Below are positions 25,263-32,727 of a DNA stretch of 38,413 bases, in pieces; the stretch's first letter is position 1; each line of letters starts with the position of its first letter. The notes under the pieces were generated by a model, which ran no database searches, was not told where the DNA came from, and worked only from the letters and a program-made list of their open reading frames with translations. Both the position numbers and the translations under genes were made by a program. The stretch spans positions 1 through 38,413 of the forward strand of contig SIRW01000118.1 of NCBI GenBank assembly GCA_004366205.1, in the 5' to 3' direction. The DNA is from Actinomycetota bacterium. GTDB lineage: Bacteria; Actinomycetota; Acidimicrobiia; Acidimicrobiales; CADCSY01.

Positions 25263-26203
25263 GCGCGCCGGTCGGCGTCGTCCTCATGGCGTACGGCACG
25301 CCTCGTTCGCCCGAGGAGATCGAGTCGTACTACACCCACATCCGGCGGGGCCGGCCCCCGACGCCCGAGCTGCTGGCCGACCTCACCGCCCGCTACCAGG
25401 CCATCGGCGGCGTCTCCCCCCTCGCCGAGCGCACCGAGGCCCAGGCCGCCCGCTTGCAGGAGGCGCTCGACGGCATCGAGGCGGGGCGGTTCCGCGTCAC
25501 GCTCGGCCTCAAGCACGCGGCGCCGTTCATCGAGGACGCGGTCGACGAGCTCGCGGATGCCGGGGTCGGGCGCCTGGTCGGCCTGGTGCTGGCGCCCCAC
25601 TACAGCTCGATGAGCGTGGGCCAGTACCTCGGGCGCCTGCGGGCGCGGGCCGCCGAGCGCGCCGTCCCCGCCGCCGGCATCGACAGCTGGCACGCCGAGC
25701 CCGCCTACGTGGAGTTCCTGGCCAAGGCGCTGACCGACGCCCGGGAAGCGCTGCCCGAGCAGACCAAGGTGCTGTTCACCGCCCACAGCCTCCCCGAGCG
25801 GATCCTCGCCGAGGGCGACCCCTACCCCGACGAGCTGCGGGCGACGGCCGAGGCCGTGGCCGAGCGGTGCGGGCTCGCCCGGTGGACGGGCTGGTCGGTG
25901 GCCTGGCAGAGCGCCGGGCGCACACCCGAGCCGTGGATCGGCCCCGACATCCTCGACGTGCTGCGCGACCTCGCCGGCCACTACCGGCAGGCGGGCTGGG
26001 ACGGCACGCCCGGTGCGCGGGGGGTGCTCGTGTGCCCCTGCGGGTTCGTGTCCGATCACCTCGAGGTCCTCTACGACCTCGACATCGAGGCCCGGGCCGT
26101 GGCCGCCGAGCTGGGCCTGGCGTTCGCCCGCACCCGGGTGCTGAACGACGACCCGACCGTGCTCGGCGCCCTCGCCCGGCGGGTCGCCGAGGCCGCGGCC
26201 TGA
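25259..26203 (+). CDS. cpfC: Ferrochelatase (coproporphyrin ferrochelatase type)
   Basis: Inserts Fe(II) into the porphyrin ring. In Actinomycetota with the gene order seen here, the substrate is expected to be coproporphyrin III rather than protoporphyrin IX, hence the symbol cpfC (formerly hemH). The product is 314 aa. VLMAYGTP opens the fold, TAHSLPER holds the catalytic His, and [16 protein letters not shown] holds the catalytic Glu. CPCGFVSDH has two nearby Cys residues, which could be noted for the [2Fe-2S] type of ferrochelatase, but the other cluster ligands were not confirmed. GTG overlaps the hemE stop, and the next gene follows after 4 bp. Confidence 0.95.
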   Translation: MSAPVGVVLMAYGTPRSPEEIESYYTHIRRGRPPTPELLADLTARYQAIGGVSPLAERTEAQAARLQEALDGIEAGRFRVTLGLKHAAPFIEDAVDELADAGVGRLVGLVLAPHYSSMSVGQYLGRLRARAAERAVPAAGIDSWHAEPAYVEFLAKALTDAREALPEQTKVLFTAHSLPERILAEGDPYPDELRATAEAVAERCGLARWTGWSVAWQSAGRTPEPWIGPDILDVLRDLAGHYRQAGWDGTPGARGVLVCPCGFVSDHLEVLYDLDIEARAVAAELGLAFARTRVLNDDPTVLGALARRVAEAAA

Positions 26204-26207
26204 GGCG

Positions 26208-27608
26208 ATGGCGCGGCGCGTCGCCGTCGTGGGCGGCGGGATCACCGGCCTGGCCGCGGCCCACGCCCTGCAGGCGGCGGGCGCTGAGGTCGTGCTGCTC
26301 GAGGCCGGCGACCGGCTCGGCGGCAAGATCCACACCGAGGACTTCGACGGCCTCCCCGTCGACACCGGCCCCGACGCCTTCCTCGCCCGGGTCCCGTGGG
26401 CGACGGCGCTGTGCCGGGAGCTGGGCCTCGGCGACCAGCTCGTCTCACCCTCGTCCGGGGCGTGGATCTGGTCGCGGGGCCGGCTCCACGCCCTGCCCGA
26501 CGGGCTGGTGCTGGGCGTGCCCGCCCGGCTGCGGCCGCTGGCCCGGTCCGGCATCCTCTCGCCCCTCGGCCGGGCCCGGGCCGGGCTCGACGTCGTGCTG
26601 CCCCGGCGCACGGGGCGGGCCGGCGACGGCGACGTCGCCGTGGGCCGGCTCGTCCGGGCCCGGCTGGGCCACGAGGTGGCCGAGCGCCTCGTCGACCCGC
26701 TCGTCGGGGGGATCAACGCGGGCGACGCCGACCACCTGAGCACCGCCGCGGCCGTGCCCCAGCTGGCCGACGTGGCCCGCCGGCACCGCAGCCTGGTGCT
26801 GGGCCTGCGGGCGCAGCGGCGCGCCAACCCGCCCGACCCGGCGGCGCCGGTGTTCTACTCGCTGCCCGGTGGGCTGGGCGTGCTCGTCGACGCGCTCGCC
26901 GCCGCGCTCGGGGCCGTCGACGTGCGCATGAGGACGCGGGTGACGGCGCTCACGCCCGCACCGGGCGGCTTCCGCCTCGACACCGAGGGGCCCGACGGGC
27001 CCGCCGACCTGCCGGTCGGCGCCGTCGTGCTCGCTACGCCCGCCTTCGTCACCGCGCCGTTGCTCGCCGGCCACGTGCCCGCGGCCGCCGCCCACCTCGG
27101 CGCGATCGAGCACGCGTCGGTCGCCCTCACCCTCATGGCGTTCCCGAGCGCCGCCGTGCCCGGGCCGCTCGAGGGGACCGGCCTGCTCGTCCCCCGCCCC
27201 GAGCGCACCCTCACCACCGCGGTGACCTGGGCGTCGAGCAAGTGGCCCCACCTAGCCCGCCCCGACCGGGTCCTGCTGCGGGTCTCGGCGGGACGTCACG
27301 GCGACCGGCGGGCGCTCGAGCTCGACGACGGCGACCTCGTCTCGGCGCTGCTGCCCGAGCTGGAGCGCATCATGGGCATCCGCGACGCCCCGGCGGGCTG
27401 GCGGGTGCACCGCTGGGAGCGCTCCTTCCCGCAGTACACCCCCGGCCACCTCGACCGGGTCGCCGCCGTCGAAGCCGCCGTGGCCGAGGCCCTGCCTGGC
27501 GTCGCCCTGGCCGGTGCCGCCTACCGGGGCGTCGGCATCCCCGCCTGCATCCGCCAGGGCCAGCAGGCCGCCCAGCGCGTGCTCGCCCACCTCGACACCC
27601 GTCGGTGA
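26208..27608 (+). CDS. cgoX: Coproporphyrinogen/protoporphyrinogen III oxidase (HemY/CgoX)
   Basis: FAD-dependent oxidase that removes six hydrogens from coproporphyrinogen III (in the coproporphyrin route) or from protoporphyrinogen IX. The 466-aa protein starts with the dinucleotide-binding motif VAVVGGGITGLAAAHAL and LLEAGDRLGGKIHTE. Typical HemY features follow: DTGPDAFLARVPWA, DPLVGGINAGDADHLS, FYSLPGGLGVLVDALA and a C-terminal VALAGAAYRGVGIPACIRQG with the FAD-binding Gly residues. It sits 4 bp after cpfC. A coproheme decarboxylase (hemQ/chdC), needed to finish this route, is not in the window. CgoX versus HemY cannot be proved by reading alone. Confidence 0.93.
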   Translation: MARRVAVVGGGITGLAAAHALQAAGAEVVLLEAGDRLGGKIHTEDFDGLPVDTGPDAFLARVPWATALCRELGLGDQLVSPSSGAWIWSRGRLHALPDGLVLGVPARLRPLARSGILSPLGRARAGLDVVLPRRTGRAGDGDVAVGRLVRARLGHEVAERLVDPLVGGINAGDADHLSTAAAVPQLADVARRHRSLVLGLRAQRRANPPDPAAPVFYSLPGGLGVLVDALAAALGAVDVRMRTRVTALTPAPGGFRLDTEGPDGPADLPVGAVVLATPAFVTAPLLAGHVPAAAAHLGAIEHASVALTLMAFPSAAVPGPLEGTGLLVPRPERTLTTAVTWASSKWPHLARPDRVLLRVSAGRHGDRRALELDDGDLVSALLPELERIMGIRDAPAGWRVHRWERSFPQYTPGHLDRVAAVEAAVAEALPGVALAGAAYRGVGIPACIRQGQQAAQRVLAHLDTRR

Positions 27609-27652
27609 CCAGCGCCTCCCCGGGCCCGGCTGTCCTGGCGGACTTGGTCCCG

Positions 27653-27664
27653 GATCCCGGGATC
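27653..27664. repeat. Perfect palindrome GATCCCGGGATC
   Basis: A 12-bp perfect palindrome in the 110-bp gap between cgoX and the lnt-like gene. It may be part of the 3' UTR structure or an operator; there is no direct evidence for either. Confidence 0.5.
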
Positions 27665-27678
27665 AACGACGCCAAGAC

Positions 27679-27696
27679 GCCGCGGCGCACCGCGGC
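27679..27696 (+). terminator. GC hairpin after cgoX
   Basis: GCCGCGG (27679-27685) and CCGCGGC (27690-27696) form a 7-bp stem with a CGCA loop, 70 bp after the cgoX stop and 23-40 bp before the lnt-like start. It has no T-run. It is a plausible end for the heme operon transcript. Confidence 0.45.
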
Positions 27697-27718
27697 CTGA
27701 CCCACGGACCACGGCGAG

Positions 27719-29263
27719 ATGCGCCAGCATCGGGACATGCAGGGAGGCCGGGACGCGCTGCGCCGCGCCGTCACGGGGTTGGGAGCCGGCCTCCTCCTGA
27801 CCGCCGCGCTACCCCCGTTCGGGTGGTGGCCGCTGGCCTTCGCGGGCATCGCCGTGCTCGACCGGGCCATCGCCGGCCAGGCTCCCCGCAACCGGGCCCT
27901 CGCGGGGTACGCGTGCGGCCTCGGCCTGCTCGTGCCCGGACTGTGGTGGATGGGCGAGTTCACCCTGCCCGGCACCGTGATCGCCATGCTGTTCTTCGCC
28001 GGCATGTTCACCGCCGGCCCGCTGCTGGCCGGCGGCAGCCGCTGGCGATGGCTCGGGCTGCCCGGCGCCGTCGTGCTCGTCGAGGCCGTGCGGGGCGCCT
28101 GGCCCTTCGAGGGCGTCCCCATCGCGACCGTCGCCCAGACCCAGATCGGCGGGCCCCTGGCCTACTCGGTGCGCCTGGGCGGGCCGCTCCTCCTCGCCCT
28201 GCTCACCGTCGCGGCCGGCATCGCTCTCAGCGCCGCCTGGGAGCGGGCGTGGCGCCCCGCCGGTGTCGCCGCCGCCGTGGTGGTCGCCGGTACCGCCCTG
28301 GGCCTCCTCGCCCCCCACGGCGCCGCGACCGGTGCGGTGATCGACGTCGCCCTCGTCCAGGGCGGCGGCGAGAAGGGCACCCGGGCCGTGGAGACCGGCA
28401 AGGCCGGCGTGTACGAGGCGCACCTGGCGGCCAGCGAGCGGATCCGGCCGGGGGTCGATCTGGTGCTGTGGCCCGAGGACGTCGTCGACGTCGGGGGGGT
28501 GGCGATCGCCGAGTCGGCGCGGGCCGCCGAGGTCGCCCGCCTGGCCGCCGAGCTCGACACCACCGTCGTCGCCGGCGCCATCGAAGGGGCGGGCGACCGG
28601 TTCCGGAACCTGGCGGTCACGTGGGACCCCGCCGGTCGGATCCTCGGCGAGTACGAGAAGAACGTGCGGGTGCCCTTCGGCGAGTGGATCCCGTTCCGGA
28701 GCCTGCTCGACAACCTCGCCGACCTCTCGGCCGTCCCCCGCGACGCCACCGTCGGGCAGGGCCCCGGGTTCGTGTCGACCCCCGCGGGCGACCTCGGCAT
28801 GGTGATCTCCTGGGAGGTGTTCTTCCCCCGGCGGGCGCGCGCCGCGGTGGACGCCGGCGGCGAGGTGCTGCTCGTGCCGACGAACGCGTCGTCGTTCTCG
28901 ACCGTGCAGATGCCCGCCATCGAGCTGCAGGTGGCCCGGCTCCGGGCGCTCGAGACCGGACGCTGGACGCTCCAGGCGGCCCCGACCGGGTTCAGCGGGG
29001 TGATCGACCCCGCCGGCCGGGTGCAGCAGCACTCCGACCTGCGGGCCCAGCAGGTGCTGCACGCCACCGTCGAGCGGCGCACGGGCCACACGCCCTACGG
29101 CGCCACCGGCGACCTGCCGGTCCTGGCGGTCGCCGCCCTGCTGCTCGGCGCCGCCGCCGTCCCCCTCGTCCGGACCCGTGGCGCCCGGGGCCCGGCGGCG
29201 CCGGACCGCCCGCCGGCGCGCCCCGGCGAGGGTCGGAGCGGCGCCGGTGCCGCCAGCACGTGA
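27719..29263 (+). CDS. lnt: Apolipoprotein N-acyltransferase homologue with Ser at the catalytic Cys position
   Basis: Membrane protein of about 514 aa (ATG 27719) or 508 aa (ATG 27737). Lnt adds the third acyl chain to lipoproteins. The N-terminal half has about six hydrophobic segments (GLGAGLLLTAALPPFGWWPL onward); the C-terminal half is a nitrilase domain. Numbered from 27719, Glu253 in LWPEDVV and Lys314 in EYEKNVRVPFGEWIP match the E. coli triad Glu267 and Lys335. The third position, E. coli Cys387 in VICYE, is Ser364 here (VISWE, codon TCC at 28808). Other loop residues (GEWIP, the Glu after the nucleophile, PTNASSF) are kept. Activity as a true Lnt is therefore open. Ser variants of actinobacterial paralogues are known to me from memory. 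It converges with dtd (3 bp apart). Confidence 0.85.
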   Translation: MRQHRDMQGGRDALRRAVTGLGAGLLLTAALPPFGWWPLAFAGIAVLDRAIAGQAPRNRALAGYACGLGLLVPGLWWMGEFTLPGTVIAMLFFAGMFTAGPLLAGGSRWRWLGLPGAVVLVEAVRGAWPFEGVPIATVAQTQIGGPLAYSVRLGGPLLLALLTVAAGIALSAAWERAWRPAGVAAAVVVAGTALGLLAPHGAATGAVIDVALVQGGGEKGTRAVETGKAGVYEAHLAASERIRPGVDLVLWPEDVVDVGGVAIAESARAAEVARLAAELDTTVVAGAIEGAGDRFRNLAVTWDPAGRILGEYEKNVRVPFGEWIPFRSLLDNLADLSAVPRDATVGQGPGFVSTPAGDLGMVISWEVFFPRRARAAVDAGGEVLLVPTNASSFSTVQMPAIELQVARLRALETGRWTLQAAPTGFSGVIDPAGRVQQHSDLRAQQVLHATVERRTGHTPYGATGDLPVLAVAALLLGAAAVPLVRTRGARGPAAPDRPPARPGEGRSGAGAAST

Positions 29264-29266
29264 CCG

Positions 29267-29704
29267 TCAGGTCTCGAGCAGCAGCGTGACGGGCCCGTCG
29301 TTGCACAGCTCCACGGCCATGTGGGCGCGGAAGCGCCCCGTGGCGACGGGCGCCCCCGACGACCGGACGCGGTCGGCCACGGCCGCCACCAACGGTTCGG
29401 CCTGCTCGGGTGGCGCTGCCCCGACCCACGACGGCCGCCGGCCCCGGCTCGTGTCCCCGTAGAGGGTGAACTGCGGCACGACCAGGACGCCGCCGCCGGT
29501 GTCGAGCACCGAGTGGTTCATCAGGCCCTCGCCGTCCTCGAACACCCGCAGGTGCACGACCTTGTCGGCCAGCCTCGCCGCCCGGGCGGCGTCGTCGTCG
29601 TGGGTCACGCCGACGAGCACGCACAGGCCGGGACCGATCTCGCCGGCGACCTCGCCCTCGACCCGGACCCGGGCCCACGCCACCCGCTGCACCAGCCCCC
29701 GCAC
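29267..29704 (-). CDS. dtd: D-aminoacyl-tRNA deacylase
   Basis: Cytoplasmic proofreading enzyme that hydrolyses D-amino acids (and Gly) from mischarged tRNA. The 145-aa product has the full DTD pattern: [17 protein letters not shown] at the N-terminus, [22 protein letters not shown], the active-site segment [18 protein letters not shown] (family SQFTLYG; Pro in place of Ser), and the C-terminal Gly-cisPro motif [11 protein letters not shown]. The GTG at 29704 gives the expected N-terminus. It is divergent from the mutarotase gene (72 bp) and convergent with the lnt-like gene. The Ser-to-Pro change in SQFTLYG occurs in other bacterial members. Confidence 0.95.
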   Translation of the reverse strand: MRGLVQRVAWARVRVEGEVAGEIGPGLCVLVGVTHDDDAARAARLADKVVHLRVFEDGEGLMNHSVLDTGGGVLVVPQFTLYGDTSRGRRPSWVGAAPPEQAEPLVAAVADRVRSSGAPVATGRFRAHMAVELCNDGPVTLLLET

Positions 29705-29776
29705 GCCCTCAGCCCTCCGGGGTCGTCGGCCGGCTCACTCGTCGCGTCGACACGGGCCGTACGGTATGCCTTCGCG

Positions 29777-30613
29777 ATGGACACCGTGCGGCTGCAGGGC
29801 AGCGTGGCGAGCGGGCACGAGGTGGCGGTCGAGGTCGCGCCCGCGGCCGGCGGCCGGCTGGCGTCGATCCGGGTGGACGACCTCGAGCTGCTCGTGGGCG
29901 CCGGGCCGGCGATCGGCCCGTTCCACTGGGGCTGCTACCCGATGGCCCCGTTCGCCGGCCGGGTGGGGTGGGGCCGGTTCCGGTTCGGTGGCGTCGAGCA
30001 CCACCTCCCTCGGGCCATGCCCCCGCACGCCATCCACGGCACGGCCTGGGGCGCCCGGTGGGAGGTCGACCCGCCCGGTGGGGTGGTCGGCGACCGGCGG
30101 GTCAGGCTGCGCCACGAGCTTGGCCCCCCCTGGCCGTGGCCGGGCCACGTGGTCCACGACGTCGAGCTGGGCGCCGAGGGCCTGCGCCTGCGGCTCGAGG
30201 TGCACGCCGCCCGCAGCGCCATGCCCGTCACCTGCGGCTGGCACCCCTGGTTCCGCCGCCGGCTGGCCCGGGGCGGCCCGGCCGAGCTCGAGCTCCACGT
30301 CCGCCGCTGGCTGCCGAAGGGACCCGACGGCCTGCCGACCGGCGACCACCGCCCGGTCCCGCCCCGGCCCGGCGAGGGGTGGGACGACTGCTTCACGGGG
30401 GTCGTGGCGCCGCCGTCGGTGCGCTGGCCCGGCGCGCTGGCCGTGACCCTCGAGAGCGACTGCGACCACCTCGTCGTCTACGACCAGCCGGCCCACGCCC
30501 TCTGCGTCGAACCCCAGACCGGCCCGCCCGACGGGCTGCGGCTCGGGCCGGACGTGGCCGAGCCCGGGGCGCCCGTGCTCGCCGAGGTTCTCCTCCGCTT
30601 CGAGCCGGCTTGA
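29777..30613 (+). CDS. Aldose 1-epimerase (galactose mutarotase-like)
   Basis: A 278-aa beta-sandwich mutarotase-fold protein that interconverts alpha and beta anomers of a hexose or hexose derivative. PMAPFAGRV lines the sugar pocket, PHAIHGTAWGARW carries the first His, TCGWHPWFRR the catalytic His, and CVEPQTGPPDG the catalytic Glu. The start is ATG 29777; a TACGGT hexamer lies 11 nt upstream and TATGCC 6 nt upstream, so the exact promoter is uncertain. The stop TGA at 30611 is inside a 16-bp palindrome at the head of the GT4 operon. It may be functionally linked to that sugar-related operon, though with a 36-bp gap. Confidence 0.87.
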   Translation: MDTVRLQGSVASGHEVAVEVAPAAGGRLASIRVDDLELLVGAGPAIGPFHWGCYPMAPFAGRVGWGRFRFGGVEHHLPRAMPPHAIHGTAWGARWEVDPPGGVVGDRRVRLRHELGPPWPWPGHVVHDVELGAEGLRLRLEVHAARSAMPVTCGWHPWFRRRLARGGPAELELHVRRWLPKGPDGLPTGDHRPVPPRPGEGWDDCFTGVVAPPSVRWPGALAVTLESDCDHLVVYDQPAHALCVEPQTGPPDGLRLGPDVAEPGAPVLAEVLLRFEPA

Positions 30614-30625
30614 CCGACCGGTCAA
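30610..30625. promoter_or_regulatory. Perfect 7-bp-arm palindrome, TetR-type operator candidate
   Basis: TTGACCGACCGGTCAA has arms TTGACCG and CGGTCAA with a 2-nt centre. It lies 24 bp before the ATG of the GT4 gene and contains a -35-like TTGACC. The size and symmetry are those of TetR-family operators. No TetR gene is in the window, so the regulator would be elsewhere. Confidence 0.55.
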
Positions 30626-30649
30626 ATCCGGCGAACCTTGGCGGTCCCT

Positions 30650-32005
30650 ATGCCCACCCTGGACCCGTCCTCGCTGCGCGTCGCGCTCCTCGCCTACCGG
30701 GGCAAGCCCCACTGCGGGGGCCAGGGCGTGTACGTGAAGCACCTCAGCCGCGAGCTCGTCGAGCTGGGCCACCGGGTCGAGGTCCTGTCGGGACCGCCCT
30801 ACCCCGAGCTCGACCCGCGGGTGGCGCTCACCCGCCTGCCGAGCCTCGACCTGTACCGCGAACCCGACCCGTTCCGGATCCCCCGGCCCTCGGAGCTCCG
30901 CAGCCGGGCCGACCTGGCCGAGCTCGCCATCATGTGCACCGCCGGCTTCCCCGAGCCCCGCACGTTCAGCTGGCGGGCCCGGGCCGAGCTCGCCCGGCGC
31001 GCCGGCGAGTTCGACATCGTGCACGACAACCAGTGCCTGGGCCCGGGCCTGCTCGGCATCCAGCGGTTGGGGCTGCCGGTGCTGGCCACGATCCACCACC
31101 CCATCACCGTCGACCGGCGGCTCGAGATCGACCACGCCTCGGGCCCGATCCGGCGCCTCACCCTGCGCCGCTGGTACGGCTTCACCGCCATGCAGAGCCG
31201 GGTCGCCCGGCGGCTCCCGCGGGTGCTCACCGTCTCGTCGTCGTCGGCCGAGGACATCGTGCGGGACCACGGCGTCGACCGCGACCGCATCCACATCGTG
31301 CCCGTCGGCGTCGACCCCGACCTGTTCCGGCCGATGCCCGAGGTCCCCCGGGTGCCCGGGCGGTTGATGACCACCGCCAGCGCCGACGTGGCCATGAAGG
31401 GGCTCGTGCACCTGCTCGAAGCCGTCGCCAAGTTGCGCACCGAGCGCCCCGAGGTCGAGCTCGTCGTCATCGGCAAGCCGACGGCGGACGGGCCCGTCGC
31501 CCGCACGATCGACCGGCTCGACCTGGCCGGCGCCATCCGGTTCGTGAGCGGCGTCTCCGACGAGCGCATCGTCGAGCTCTACGCCGAGGCCGAGGTCGCG
31601 GTCGTCCCGTCGCTGTACGAGGGGTTCTCGCTGCCGGCCATCGAGGCTATGGCCTGCGGCGTGCCGCTCGTGGCCACCACCGGGGGGGCCCTGCCCGAGG
31701 TGGTGGGCCGCCACGACGAGACGGGGGTGCTGGTCCCGCCCGCCGACCCCGGGGCGCTGGCCACCGCCATCGCCGGGCTGCTCGACGACCGCGCCCGGCG
31801 CGACCGCATCGGCGCCGCCGGCCGGGCCCGCGCCGCGGAGCGCTACAGCTGGCGGGAGACGGCCCGCGCCACCGCCGATCAGTACCGGGCGCTGCTCGCC
31901 GAGCAGGGCCGGCTGCCCGCCGCCGGCGCCGCCACGACCGGCCCCGCGCCCGCCGCGGCCGTCACCGCCCCGGCACCCGACCCGGGAGAGCCCGCGCCGT
32001 GCTGA
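30650..32005 (+). CDS. GT4 glycosyltransferase, first gene of a three-gene operon
   Basis: A 451-aa GT-B retaining glycosyltransferase. The N-terminal domain starts LRVALLAYRGKPHCGGQGVYVKHLSRELV, with the Gly-rich GGQGVY acceptor loop. DIVHDNQCLG and TIHHPITVDRRLEID follow. The donor domain has PVGVDPDLFRP, TTASADVAMKGLVHLLEAVA and the GT4 signature VVPSLYEGFSLPAIEAMACG with two Glu residues. The last 30 or so residues are a Pro/Ala tail absent from typical relatives. ATG 30650 is preferred; an in-frame TTG lies four codons upstream. Its stop is overlapped by 7 bp by the methyltransferase GTG, so the two are co-translated. The acceptor is unknown. Confidence 0.9.
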   Translation: MPTLDPSSLRVALLAYRGKPHCGGQGVYVKHLSRELVELGHRVEVLSGPPYPELDPRVALTRLPSLDLYREPDPFRIPRPSELRSRADLAELAIMCTAGFPEPRTFSWRARAELARRAGEFDIVHDNQCLGPGLLGIQRLGLPVLATIHHPITVDRRLEIDHASGPIRRLTLRRWYGFTAMQSRVARRLPRVLTVSSSSAEDIVRDHGVDRDRIHIVPVGVDPDLFRPMPEVPRVPGRLMTTASADVAMKGLVHLLEAVAKLRTERPEVELVVIGKPTADGPVARTIDRLDLAGAIRFVSGVSDERIVELYAEAEVAVVPSLYEGFSLPAIEAMACGVPLVATTGGALPEVVGRHDETGVLVPPADPGALATAIAGLLDDRARRDRIGAAGRARAAERYSWRETARATADQYRALLAEQGRLPAAGAATTGPAPAAAVTAPAPDPGEPAPC

Positions 32006-32727
32006 CCGTCGACTTCCGGCGCCTCGGGCTGCGTCCCGGCGAGCGCCTGCTGGACCTGGGCTGCGGCGCCGGCCGCCACGCCTTCGAAGCGCACCGCCTG
32101 GGCGCGGACGTCGTCGCCCTCGACCGCGACGACACCGAGCTGAAGGACGTGGGCTCGTTGCTGGCGGGGATGCGAGCGGAGGGCGAGGCGCCCGCCGGCG
32201 CCCTGGGTGGACCGGTGAACGGCGACGCCCTGGCGCTGCCGTTCCCCGACGGCAGCTTCGACCGGATCATCGCCTCGGAGGTCTTCGAGCACATCCCCGA
32301 CGACGCGGGAGCCGCCGCCGAGCTCACCCGCGTGCTCCGCCCCGGCGGGACCATCGCCGTCACCGTGCCCGCCCGTCTGCCCGAGCAGGTGTGCTGGGCG
32401 CTGTCGGATGAGTACCACGCGCCGTTCGTCGAGGGCGGCCACGTGCGCATCTACTCCGAGGTGACGCTGCGGCGGCTGCTGCGCGCCGCCGGCCTGTCCC
32501 CCCGCGGCGCCCACCGGGCCCACGCCCTGCACACGCCCTACTGGTGGATCCGCTGCGCCGTCGGTCCCGCCAACGACGAGCACCCGCTCGTGCGGGCGTA
32601 CCACCGCATCCTCGTGTGGGACATCGTGGACCGACCCGTCGCCACCCGGCTCACCGAGCGCATCCTCAACCCCGTGCTGGGCAAGAGCCTGGTCGTGTAC
32701 GCCCGCAAGCCGGAGCCCCGCTCGTGA
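31999..32727 (+). CDS. Class I SAM-dependent methyltransferase
   Basis: A 242-aa Rossmann methyltransferase. Motif I is LLDLGCGAGRHAFEAHRLG (about 18-36), the acidic residue after strand 2 is in VVALDRD, motif II-like DALALPFPDGSFDRIIASEV follows, and EHIPDDAGAAAELTRVLRPGG completes the methyltransferase-11 pattern. The C-terminal part contains YWWIRCAVGP and IVDRPVATRLTERILNPVLG, which look specific to this subgroup. GTG 31999 overlaps the end of the GT4 gene, and its own stop overlaps the next gene's start (GTGA). It lies between a glycosyltransferase and a toroid protein, so modification of the same glycosylated product is likely. The substrate is not known. Confidence 0.9.
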   Translation: MLTVDFRRLGLRPGERLLDLGCGAGRHAFEAHRLGADVVALDRDDTELKDVGSLLAGMRAEGEAPAGALGGPVNGDALALPFPDGSFDRIIASEVFEHIPDDAGAAAELTRVLRPGGTIAVTVPARLPEQVCWALSDEYHAPFVEGGHVRIYSEVTLRRLLRAAGLSPRGAHRAHALHTPYWWIRCAVGPANDEHPLVRAYHRILVWDIVDRPVATRLTERILNPVLGKSLVVYARKPEPRS

